Assembly: GCA_959604825.1 (NCBI GenBank)
Contig: CAUHCN010000031.1
Location: forward strand, 1 to 28,151
Source of the DNA: an uncultured Collinsella sp.
GTDB lineage: Bacteria > Actinomycetota > Coriobacteriia > Coriobacteriales > Coriobacteriaceae
Reading direction: 5' to 3'
Length of the DNA: 28,151 nucleotides
The notes under the pieces were generated by a model. It was not told the DNA's origin. It did no database searches and saw only the letters and a program-made list of their open reading frames with translations. Of the stretch, positions 20,848 through 28,151 are shown piece by piece. Numbering within the stretch: position 1 is the first letter of the stretch; the number at the start of each line of letters is the position of its first letter. A program made the position numbers and the translations under genes.

Positions 20848-22271
20848 GAATCTGCTTGGTACTCGAGGGTTGCTACCCCTATATGCACGGCGGCGTATCT
20901 ACCTGGATGCATGGCTACATTACGGCCATGCCCGAGCACGAGTTTGTGCTGTGGGTGATCGGCGCGCATGCTGCCGACCGTGGCAAGTTTGTCTACGAGC
21001 TGCCCGGCAACGTGGTCGAGGTCCACGAGGTGTTCCTGGACGATGCCCTGCGGCTTTCGGGCGAGCAACATGAAGCCAGTTTTAACGACCGTGAGCGCGA
21101 GGCGCTACGCCGTCTGGTGTCGCTCTCCAATCCGGACTGGGACGTGTTATTCGATATCTTCCACCGCCGCCGCGTGCATCCGCTCTCGTTTTTGCAGAGC
21201 CGCACGTTTATGGATATCTTTCGCGACGTGTGCCTGGCCGAGTATCCCTACACGCCCTTTGCCGATGCATTCCACACCATGCGCTCCATGTTGCTGCCCG
21301 TGCTCTACCTGTTGGGCAGCGAGGTGCCGGTAGCCGATGTGTACCATGCCATCTCGACCGGCTACGGTGGCCTGCTCGCCTGCCTGGGCTCAAGCGTTCA
21401 CCATGCGCCGGTGCTGCTGACCGAGCATGGCATCTATACCCGCGAGCGCGAGGAAGAGATCATTCGCGCCGATTGGGTGGTGCCGTCGTTTAAGGACCGC
21501 TGGATTCGCTTTTTCTACCTGCTTTCGGAGGAGATCTACCGCCGCGCCTTCCGCGTGACGAGTTTGTTCCATAACGCCCGCAAGACGCAGATCGATATGG
21601 GCTGCGATGCGGACAAATGCCTGGTCATCCCCAACGGCATCCAGTTCGATCGCTTTAAGGATATTCCCTTAAAGACCGATGACGGCTGGGTGGACATTGG
21701 CGCGGTGGTGCGCCTGGCGCCCATCAAGGACGTCAAGACCATGATTTATGCCTTCTTTGAGCTGCACGAGCGCCTGCCCAAGGTGCGCCTGCACATCATG
21801 GGCGGCGTGGACGACGAGGAGTACGGCGCCGAGTGCCACGCGCTGGTCGAAACCCTGGGCGTGCGCGACCTGATCTTTACCGGCCGCGTCAACGTGGTCG
21901 AGTACATGGAAAAGCTCGACTTTACCATTTTGACGAGCATCTCCGAGGGCCAGCCGCTCAGCGTGCTGGAGTCGCTTGCAGCGCGCCGTCCCTGCGTGAC
22001 GACTGAGGTGGGCTGCTGTCGCGAGCTTCTCGAAGGCGCCCCGGGCGACGACTTTGGCGTGGCGGGTTTTGTGACGCCGCCTATGTATCGCAAGGGCTTG
22101 GCCGATGCCATGGAACGCATGTGCACAAGCCGCGCTCGTCGCATTGAGATGGGGGAGCGCGGCCAGCGTCGCGTTTCCACGTACTTCTTGCACGAGCAGA
22201 TGCTCGCCAACTATCGCGCGCTGTACGACGAGACGGCGCAAGCGTTTGACCTGCCCAGAGAGGGGGAGTAG
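20844..22271 (+). CDS. pelF: PelF glycosyltransferase (GT4 family)
   Basis: The 475-residue cytoplasmic protein matches PelF along its length: the opening CLVLEGCYPYMHGGVSTWMH, a long PelF-specific insert (residues 60-160), LLTEHGIYTREREEE, the GT-B hinge region VIPNGIQFDRF and the donor-site ExxxxxxxE motif SEGQPLSVLES. PelF polymerises Pel from a UDP-activated N-acetylhexosamine and works with PelD, PelE and PelG at the membrane. The ATG overlaps the deacetylase stop and is preceded by AAGGAGGGTGG. The stop is 3 bp before the pelG start. It is the most clearly identified gene of the operon. Confidence 0.93.
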   Translation: MRICLVLEGCYPYMHGGVSTWMHGYITAMPEHEFVLWVIGAHAADRGKFVYELPGNVVEVHEVFLDDALRLSGEQHEASFNDREREALRRLVSLSNPDWDVLFDIFHRRRVHPLSFLQSRTFMDIFRDVCLAEYPYTPFADAFHTMRSMLLPVLYLLGSEVPVADVYHAISTGYGGLLACLGSSVHHAPVLLTEHGIYTREREEEIIRADWVVPSFKDRWIRFFYLLSEEIYRRAFRVTSLFHNARKTQIDMGCDADKCLVIPNGIQFDRFKDIPLKTDDGWVDIGAVVRLAPIKDVKTMIYAFFELHERLPKVRLHIMGGVDDEEYGAECHALVETLGVRDLIFTGRVNVVEYMEKLDFTILTSISEGQPLSVLESLAARRPCVTTEVGCCRELLEGAPGDDFGVAGFVTPPMYRKGLADAMERMCTSRARRIEMGERGQRRVSTYFLHEQMLANYRALYDETAQAFDLPREGE

Positions 22272-22274
22272 CCG

Positions 22275-23819
22275 GTGGCCGGAATCGGTTTTGAGCTCAA
22301 GCGCCTGTTTAGGCGCAAGGGTCTGTTTGCCACGATGCGCGCTTACGGCTATGCCGGCATTGTGTGCACGGGCCCCATGCTGTTGGGCGTTCTGCTCCAG
22401 GTGGGTATCTTGGTGCTGTGCGGTCTGTGGGGTGTGGGCCGTGCCAACCAGGATCTGCTGGTGTGCATGGTGACCTACACACTGCTGGCCTCGCTTACGC
22501 TCACGAGCTTTTTCTCCATGCCGGTCACGCGCTTTTTGGCTGATATGTTGTTTGCCGAGCGCGAGGACGAGATTCTGCCCTCGTTTTGGGGCTCCAATGC
22601 TGTCATGCTCGTTGCGGGCACGGTGCTCTACGGTGTCTTTCTGCTGTTCTCGGGCGCCACGCTGCTGCAGGGGCTGCTATGCCTGTGGCTGTTCAACATT
22701 ATGATTGTCAACTGGAACGGCATGAGCTACCTCACGGCCATCAAGGACTATCGAGGTATCCTGTGCAGCTTTGCGGCCGCCATTGGCGTGGCGTGCCTGT
22801 GCGCCCTGGCCGCGCTGGCGCTGGGACTGCCGCCGATCGAGGGGCTGCTGGCCTCAATCGCCCTGGGCTACGGCGTGATGCTCGCCTGGGACGTGGTGCT
22901 GCTGTACCGGTATTTTCCGCAGAGCGACCGCAGCCCCTGGCTCTTTTTGCAGTGGCTCGATCAGTTTATGCCGTTGGCGCTCACGGGCTTGTTTACCAAC
23001 CTGGGCCTTTTTGCGCACTTGGTGATAATTTGGGTCGGTCCCATTGGCGTGCAGGTCAAGGGCTTGTTTTATGGTGCGCCCTACCACGATGTGCCGGCGC
23101 TCATCGCGTTTTTGACGATCCTGGTCACGTCCGTCAACTTTGTGGTCTCGGTCGAGGTCAACTTCTATCCGCGCTACCGCGACTACTACAGCCTGTTCAA
23201 CGACGGTGGCGTGGTGGGCGACATTGTGGTGGCCGAGGAGGAAATGCTTGCCACGCTCAACCGAGAACTGCGCTTTTGTGCGCTCAAGCAGCTGTTTGTG
23301 ACGGCGGCGGTCATCTCGCTCGAGACCACGGTGCTGTCGGCCCTACCGTTGGGCTTTAACAACCTGATGCACGGGTATTTCCGCACGTTATGCGTTGGCT
23401 ATGGCCTGTATGCCGTGGGCAATACGATCCTGCTGATCTTGCTGTACTTTACCGACTACAAGGGGGCCGTTCTGGCTTCGGGCCTGTTTGCCGGTGTGGC
23501 CGGGCTGGCGACTGCCGTTTCTCGGCTCTTGCCGCAGCAGTTTTACGGCTTTGGCTTTTTGTTGGGTGCGGCGGTGTTTTTTATCGTGGCGCTGCTGCGA
23601 CTCGATACCTATACCGCCAACTTGCCGTATCGTATCCTGAGCCAGCAGCCCATTGTGGCGACCGACAAGACGGGCTGGTTTACACAGCTGGGCCGCTTGC
23701 TCGACCGTGCCGAGCAGCGCTATGAGGAAGGCCGCCATAAGGGTGAGCCACATGGCGCGTTTGAGCGCGCAGTAGTTCACGTGTATCGCAAACATTGGGG
23801 AGGTTCTGATGACCGATAG
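22275..23819 (+). CDS. pelG: PelG polysaccharide transporter, 12-helix membrane protein
   Basis: The 514-residue product begins at GTG 22275 behind GAGGGGGAG. It opens MAGIGFELKRLFRRKG, the hallmark PelG N-terminus, followed by about 12 membrane helices and a soluble tail. PelG belongs to the MOP exporter superfamily and is taken to move the growing Pel chain across the membrane with PelF. The VNFVVSVEVNFYPRYRDYY segment around the mid-point is also PelG-like. The last 11 bases overlap the CotH-like gene, so expression is coupled. Confidence 0.92.
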   Translation: MAGIGFELKRLFRRKGLFATMRAYGYAGIVCTGPMLLGVLLQVGILVLCGLWGVGRANQDLLVCMVTYTLLASLTLTSFFSMPVTRFLADMLFAEREDEILPSFWGSNAVMLVAGTVLYGVFLLFSGATLLQGLLCLWLFNIMIVNWNGMSYLTAIKDYRGILCSFAAAIGVACLCALAALALGLPPIEGLLASIALGYGVMLAWDVVLLYRYFPQSDRSPWLFLQWLDQFMPLALTGLFTNLGLFAHLVIIWVGPIGVQVKGLFYGAPYHDVPALIAFLTILVTSVNFVVSVEVNFYPRYRDYYSLFNDGGVVGDIVVAEEEMLATLNRELRFCALKQLFVTAAVISLETTVLSALPLGFNNLMHGYFRTLCVGYGLYAVGNTILLILLYFTDYKGAVLASGLFAGVAGLATAVSRLLPQQFYGFGFLLGAAVFFIVALLRLDTYTANLPYRILSQQPIVATDKTGWFTQLGRLLDRAEQRYEEGRHKGEPHGAFERAVVHVYRKHWGGSDDR

Positions 23820-25578
23820 GATGATGTCTCGCCGCCGCCTGTTTGAGGCGGCTGCCGGTGCGCTGTTGCTTTCGGGCTGCTCGGTGCAGGAAGACTCCTC
23901 GACCAAAAAGGTCAAAAAGCAGGACAAGATTAAAAAGGCCGAGTCCTCGGACGGTACCAAGCATCTACGCGATAAAGATGAGCTGTACGAGGTCTACGAC
24001 GACTCGGGTATTGTGACCATGTACCTGACGGTCTCACGCGGCAACAGCTCCGAGAACACCGACCACAGCTGGGCCGAGATCAACACGTACTCGGTGTATG
24101 ACTATGCCGACATGGGCGTGGCGCGCTATCAGGTTATGGGCCTGCTGCAGGCGGGCGACGAAGACGGCCCGGAGGCCGGCGAGGTTGGCTATGGCGAGGA
24201 AGCGCCCAATGCCACCGTGCAGGTGCGCGGTCAGACATCGAGCATGAACTCGCAAAAGAATTACAAGGTGGAGCTCAAAAAGGGCAAGGGTACCTGGCGC
24301 CAACAGCGCGCGATTGCGCTCAACAAGCACATGGGCGAGGGTATGCGTTTTCGCAACAAGATGGCCTACGACCTTATCCGCGGGATTCCCCAGATGATGG
24401 GCCTTCGCACACAGTTTGTGCATCTGTGGGTGTGCGACCAGACTGAAAAGTCCAACGATACCTTTGAGGACTACGGCCTGTTTACGCAGGTGGAGCAGCT
24501 CAACAAGACGGCGCTTAAGGCACATGGCCTGGATAAGAGCGGGCACCTGTACAAGGTGAACAGCTTCGATTTCCATCGCTACGAGGACACCATTAAGCTT
24601 GCCGATGATCCCGACTACAACCAGGCTAAATTTGAGGGCATGCTCGAGATTAAGGGCGATTCGGACCACACCAAGCTCATCGAGATGCTCGATGCGCTCA
24701 ATGATGAATCGCAAAAGATCGATGATGTGCTCGATGCCTACTTTGATACCGAGAATCTGGTCTATTGGCTGGCGTTTCAGATCCTGACGGGCAACTGCGA
24801 TACGCAGAACCGTAACTGCTATCTGTACAGCCCTCTCAACTCAAATACCTGGTACTTTTTGGATTGGGATAACGACGGCATGCTGCGTAAGCTGGAGCTT
24901 TCTCTTACCGGGTTTTCGGACTACGCGAGCTGGGAGCGCGGCGCAAGCAACTACTGGGGCAACGTGCTGTTTAACCGCGCGTTGCGCAGCAAGGCGTTTC
25001 GCAGTGAACTCGACCGCGCCGTCAAGGACCTGCGCTCGTATTTGACCGAGGCGCGCCTGACAAAGATGATCAAGCACTATCGCGAGGTGACCGAGTCGCT
25101 CGTCTTCGCCGCCCCCGATATCGATAACCTGCCCGTGACCAAGGACCAATACGAGCAGATCGCCGCGGCGATTCCCTCCGAGATCAAGGAGAACTACAAG
25201 AGCTTTCGCGAGAGTTTTAAAAAGCCCATGCCGTTCTACATCGGCGTGCCGCAGATCGATAACGGTAAGCTGCGCATTAACTGGGATGCGTCCTACGACT
25301 TTGAGGCGCGCGACATTCGCTACACCGTAGAGCTTGCGCGCGACTATGCCATAAGCGACGTGGTCTTTAAGGCCGAGGACGTGCTGCTTCCCGAGGTGAC
25401 CTGCGATGCGCCCGATTCCGGTCAGTATTTTGTGCGCGTGCGTGCCACCAACTCCGACGGTTATACGCAAGATGCGTTTGACTACTATGTGACCGACGAC
25501 GGCAAGCACTACGGCATGAAGTGTTTTTACGTGCAAGACGGCGGTAAGGTCGTGGAGGACACGTATGAGGAGGGCTAG
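23809..25578 (+). CDS. CotH-like kinase-fold lipoprotein with a C-terminal FN3-like domain
   Basis: The 589-residue protein has RRRLF followed by a hydrophobic stretch and the lipobox LLSGC (Cys24), so it is a predicted lipoprotein; the arginine run may direct it to the Tat pathway. Residues 110-460 are a CotH domain, an extracellular kinase-like fold, with KNYKVELKKGKG, CDTQNRNCYLY and the metal-binding DWDNDG at 352-357. Residues from about 475 form a fibronectin-like beta domain (GKLRINWD, YFVRVRATNSDG). CotH proteins phosphorylate spore-coat proteins in Bacillus; homologues next to exopolysaccharide genes have unproven substrates. It may phosphorylate a surface protein or polymer. GGGGAGG lies 7 nt or so before the ATG; the gene overlaps the VTC gene by 14 bp. 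Confidence 0.85.
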   Translation: MTDRMMSRRRLFEAAAGALLLSGCSVQEDSSTKKVKKQDKIKKAESSDGTKHLRDKDELYEVYDDSGIVTMYLTVSRGNSSENTDHSWAEINTYSVYDYADMGVARYQVMGLLQAGDEDGPEAGEVGYGEEAPNATVQVRGQTSSMNSQKNYKVELKKGKGTWRQQRAIALNKHMGEGMRFRNKMAYDLIRGIPQMMGLRTQFVHLWVCDQTEKSNDTFEDYGLFTQVEQLNKTALKAHGLDKSGHLYKVNSFDFHRYEDTIKLADDPDYNQAKFEGMLEIKGDSDHTKLIEMLDALNDESQKIDDVLDAYFDTENLVYWLAFQILTGNCDTQNRNCYLYSPLNSNTWYFLDWDNDGMLRKLELSLTGFSDYASWERGASNYWGNVLFNRALRSKAFRSELDRAVKDLRSYLTEARLTKMIKHYREVTESLVFAAPDIDNLPVTKDQYEQIAAAIPSEIKENYKSFRESFKKPMPFYIGVPQIDNGKLRINWDASYDFEARDIRYTVELARDYAISDVVFKAEDVLLPEVTCDAPDSGQYFVRVRATNSDGYTQDAFDYYVTDDGKHYGMKCFYVQDGGKVVEDTYEEG

Positions 25579-26356
25579 CGCGCTGCTTGAGCGCCTGGCG
25601 GCTCCGCCTGTGCGTACCACGCAGGAGCGTTACCGCCACGAGCTCAAATATCTCATTAACGAGGGTGAGCACTCCGCGCTTGCCTGTCGCATGGCGCCGG
25701 TTTTTAAACTGGACAAGCATGCGCGGGCGGGTGGTTACACCATTCGCAGCCTGTATTTTGACGACTATTGCAACTCGGCCTACGAGGAAAAAGACGCCGG
25801 CATTCTCATGCGCAAAAAGTATCGCGTGCGCATCTATAACGGCAGCGACAAGGTGATTAAGCTTGAGCGCAAAAAGAAGTACGGTAGCTGGATCTATAAG
25901 GAGGACGCGCCGCTCACACGTGGCGAGTTTGAGCAGATTCTGGCTGGCGACTACGGCTTTTTGCTGAGGAGCCCGCACCAACTCTGCCGCGAGTTCTACA
26001 TCGAGTGCATCTGCAACATGATGCGCCCGCGGACCATCGTGGACTACGAGCGCGAGCCGTGGGTGATGGATGAGGGCACCGTGCGCATTACGTTTGACAT
26101 GAACGTGCGTGCCGCGGTGGGAAGCTTCGATATCTTTGACGCGACGCTGCCCGCGTTGCCGGTCCTGGAGCCCGGTAAGCTGGTGATGGAGGTCAAGTTT
26201 ACGGAGTTTTGCCCGCAGCTGGTGCGCGATATGGTGCCGCCGGGCGCGGCCGAGCTCACGGCGGTCTCTAAGTACTGTCTGTGCTATGACAAGACCGCCT
26301 ACCTGCGCGGATTTAACTACTGGGAATCGGATTTTGAGAACCGAGGGGATATTTAG
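25565..26356 (+). CDS. VTC-domain protein (polyphosphate polymerase-like tunnel fold)
   Basis: The 263 residues cover a single VTC domain. Conserved charged strands line the predicted tunnel: RHELKY at 24-29, RSLYFDD at 61-67, RVRIYN at 87-92, KLERKKK at 99-105, VDYEREPW and LVMEVKFTEF with the metal-binding Glu. In yeast Vtc4 this fold makes polyphosphate from ATP. Bacterial single-domain members beside CotH and DUF4956 genes are conserved, but their product is less certain. There is no membrane segment, so DUF4956 may be the membrane partner. The ATG lies 6 nt after GGAGG within the end of the CotH gene. Confidence 0.87.
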   Translation: MRRASALLERLAAPPVRTTQERYRHELKYLINEGEHSALACRMAPVFKLDKHARAGGYTIRSLYFDDYCNSAYEEKDAGILMRKKYRVRIYNGSDKVIKLERKKKYGSWIYKEDAPLTRGEFEQILAGDYGFLLRSPHQLCREFYIECICNMMRPRTIVDYEREPWVMDEGTVRITFDMNVRAAVGSFDIFDATLPALPVLEPGKLVMEVKFTEFCPQLVRDMVPPGAAELTAVSKYCLCYDKTAYLRGFNYWESDFENRGDI

Positions 26357-26359
26357 ACC

Positions 26360-27025
26360 ATGAGCACCAGGGACTTTTTTAAGAACTCCGTCTTGGAGGC
26401 GTTTGGCCAGGTCGACCCTGCCAAGATCGGCCTTTCGCTGCTCGTGGCGCTCGCCATGGGCATCCTGATCTATTACGTGTACAAGCGCTTTTTTACCGGC
26501 GTTGTGTATTCGCGTAGCTTTGCCGTGACGCTTGTGGGCATGTGCGTGCTCACCTGCATGGTCACGCTCGCGATCTCGACGAACGTGGTCATCTCGCTCG
26601 GTATGGTCGGTGCTTTGTCCATCGTGCGTTACCGTACGGCGGTCAAGGACCCTCTCGACCTGCTCTATCTGTTTTGGGCCATTACTACGGGCATTACGGC
26701 CGGCGCCGGCATGTATGCGCTCGTGGGACTCACAGCGGTGGTGATCGTGGTGATGATCGCCGGCTTTGCGAGCCACCAGGACAAGGCGCGCGTGTACATG
26801 ATGGTCATCCACTACACGGGCCAGACCACCGGCGACGATATCGTGCGCGCATTTGGGCGCACCAAATTCACCGTTAAGTCCAAGACTATGCGCGGCGACA
26901 AGGTCGAGATGGCCGTTGAGGTGTTCTCAGACGGCGTGGATATGCCCTATGCCGACGCCATCCGCGCACTCGATGGCGTGGAGGACCTGACGCTCATCCA
27001 GTACAACGGCGAATACCACGGCTAG
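26360..27025 (+). CDS. DUF4956 membrane protein
   Basis: The 221-residue protein has about four membrane helices in residues 20-135, the family signature MVGALSIVRYRTAVKDPLDLLYLFWAI, and a cytoplasmic ferredoxin-like C-terminal domain from about 145. DUF4956 proteins repeatedly occur with VTC and CotH genes. A role as channel, anchor or export partner for the VTC product is inference. The start follows GAGGGG and lies 3 bp after the VTC stop. The next gene starts after a 33-bp gap without a terminator. Confidence 0.87.
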   Translation: MSTRDFFKNSVLEAFGQVDPAKIGLSLLVALAMGILIYYVYKRFFTGVVYSRSFAVTLVGMCVLTCMVTLAISTNVVISLGMVGALSIVRYRTAVKDPLDLLYLFWAITTGITAGAGMYALVGLTAVVIVVMIAGFASHQDKARVYMMVIHYTGQTTGDDIVRAFGRTKFTVKSKTMRGDKVEMAVEVFSDGVDMPYADAIRALDGVEDLTLIQYNGEYHG

Positions 27026-27058
27026 TTTGGTTCAGTTTTATTTAAGGGACGGTGTCGC

Positions 27059-28051
27059 ATGGACGTGCAGCAGCTTGAAGAGACCTGGGCCGTAAGGGCT
27101 GGTGCGCGTGAGGCGCGTCTTGTTGCGGCCTCGCATGTGCCGGCGGCGCTGTCGCTGCTGGGGATTGTGCAGCCCGCCGATCGCCTGGTGGCCTTTGCGG
27201 ATGACTTTGCCGATGCGTTTGCGCGCGGCTTTGATGGCTGCGATGTTGTGATGGTGGGGGAGCCCTCGGTTGCAGCGTTTGCCGCAGCGTCCAAGGGCTT
27301 TGATGCTTCGTTTGATGCCGAGGGGCCGCACCTGTGGTGGTTTGTCAACTCCATCGGCGGCTTTGGTCTGCGTGTGCCCGATCTGCGCGCTCTGGGCCGG
27401 GCGGCTCGTGAGGCCCATGCGCTGTTCGTTGTTGATAACACGGTGGCTGGCGTCTTTGGCTGCGATTCGCTGCGGCTGGGTGCTGCGTTGTCGCTCGAGG
27501 CGCTCGACCGCGTGTGTGCCGGTAAGGCTCCGCGTAAGCTCGTTGCCGCTTCGGTGGCGCGCTCGCAGCTCAAGCGCCATCGTGTGGATGCTGCTGCCGA
27601 GTGCGCGCACGCGTTGCTCGAAGGGTGTGGATTGGCCGCGCTCGACTTGTCCTCCGTTGAGTCCGAGGTTCTAGAGCACGGGCTCGAAACGCTCGACACC
27701 CGCATGCAGGCGCACTTCGACCGCGCCCGTGCGCTGGCCGAGTATCTTGCTGCCAACGAGATGGTGCGCAACGTGCGCTATCCCGGGCTGACCTCGCATT
27801 CCGACCATGCCATCTCGACCGGCATCCTGGAGCATGGTTTTGGCCCGGCAGTAGAGTTTGACCTGATGGACTACACCGCGGGCGAATTCTTCAGCATGCT
27901 GCCGGACGAATTCCGCGCATCACCCGCCGGCGGCTCAGCAACGCGCCTTTCGGCCCCACGCGGCAAGCAGGGGAGCACTATCCGCCTCTTCGCCGGCACT
28001 GATGATCCCCTGGTAGTGGCTGCCACCCTAGACACCGCCCTCCGGAACTAG
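27059..28051 (+). CDS. Degenerate Cys/Met-metabolism PLP-enzyme homologue
   Basis: The 330-residue protein is related to cystathionine gamma-synthase and O-acetylhomoserine sulfhydrylase. Conserved pieces are VVDNT near 125, HGLETLDTRMQAHFDRARAL, RNVRYPGLTSHSDHA and the C-terminal IRLFAGTDDP. The SxTKY motif carrying the PLP-binding lysine should follow VVDNT by about 25-30 residues, but here the sequence reads ALSLEALDRVCAGKAPRKLV. It is also some 50-70 residues shorter than the usual 380-400, mainly at the N-terminus. It is therefore likely an inactive or re-purposed homologue. AAGGGACGG precedes the ATG. The reading frame is intact, which argues for a retained function rather than fresh decay. 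Confidence 0.75.
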   Translation: MDVQQLEETWAVRAGAREARLVAASHVPAALSLLGIVQPADRLVAFADDFADAFARGFDGCDVVMVGEPSVAAFAAASKGFDASFDAEGPHLWWFVNSIGGFGLRVPDLRALGRAAREAHALFVVDNTVAGVFGCDSLRLGAALSLEALDRVCAGKAPRKLVAASVARSQLKRHRVDAAAECAHALLEGCGLAALDLSSVESEVLEHGLETLDTRMQAHFDRARALAEYLAANEMVRNVRYPGLTSHSDHAISTGILEHGFGPAVEFDLMDYTAGEFFSMLPDEFRASPAGGSATRLSAPRGKQGSTIRLFAGTDDPLVVAATLDTALRN

Positions 28052-28151
28052 CTAAATCATCCTCAACTCCATAAGTTGCGGTGAAATAGGGATTGATTGG
28101 GGGTGCGGACAGAAAGTTGGACCGCGGGGCGGTCCGGACTGGAGGTTCGCA
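28052..28151. other. Non-coding right edge with a strong hairpin
   Basis: No gene is seen. GGACCGC (28119-28125) and GCGGTCC (28129-28135) form a 7-bp stem with a 3-nt loop. The preceding TGCGGACAGAAAGTTGGACC resembles the GTTGGAC-containing ends of some IS3-family elements, so an insertion sequence may begin here and continue past the edge. The stem has no T-run, so it is not a typical terminator. Confidence 0.3.

Noticed and set aside
1..28151. CRISPR arrays, tRNA and rRNA genes
   Set aside because: No regularly spaced short repeats and no tRNA or rRNA-like sequence were recognised by eye on either strand; this is not a covariance search.

Overview
The window looks like a high-GC, monoderm gut actinobacterium of the Coriobacteriia, with Collinsella as my best guess. 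The guess rests on gene content, codon bias and the absence of outer-membrane Pel parts (no pelB or pelC). It is an inference, because no rRNA or other marker gene lies in the window. Nearly all genes read rightward. The main exception is one large secreted-protein gene and a broken copy of it.

Region 1 (1-7143) is the distal part of a capsule or exopolysaccharide locus, tightly packed on the + strand. It encodes the tail of an unknown protein, an acyltransferase-glycosyltransferase fusion, an EpsG/Wzy-like polymerase, a Wzx-type flippase, a polysaccharide pyruvyl transferase, a second family-2 glycosyltransferase and a short-chain dehydrogenase. Together they would assemble, decorate, flip and polymerise a repeat unit. 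The two fused domains of the first complete gene are joined across a run of nine G residues, where gain or loss of one G would split the protein. This is a candidate phase-variation switch.

Region 2 (7179-15306) is accessory. A minus-strand gene encodes a secreted transglutaminase-like protein with four Ig-like repeats. About 255 bp covering its 5' end and upstream region recur near 13535-13789 as the remnant of a second copy. Between the two copies sits an island with a reverse transcriptase of the unknown-group/defence type, preceded by a hairpin-rich leader, and a GTG-started 272-residue protein of unknown function. Beyond the remnant lies a membrane protein whose soluble part has a Glu plus GIMQ signature suggestive of a lysozyme-like fold. 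This region is the best candidate for an undescribed, possibly anti-phage, system.

Region 3 (15307-15929) is non-coding but structured. It holds a near-consensus promoter followed within about 70 bp by a terminator (a predicted RNA of about 60 nt), two adjacent ~125-bp palindromic repeats of one family, a GAGTGCT/AGCACTC dyad and the probable promoter of the next operon.

Region 4 (15930-28051) is one long operon with mostly overlapping start and stop codons. It encodes Gram-positive-type Pel polysaccharide genes: PelD-like c-di-GMP receptor with an N-terminal SDR-like domain, PelE-like, PelA-type deacetylase, PelF glycosyltransferase and PelG transporter. These are followed by a CotH-like lipoprotein, a VTC-domain protein, a DUF4956 membrane protein and a PLP-enzyme homologue that appears to have lost its catalytic lysine. 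The last 100 bases are non-coding and may touch the edge of an insertion sequence.
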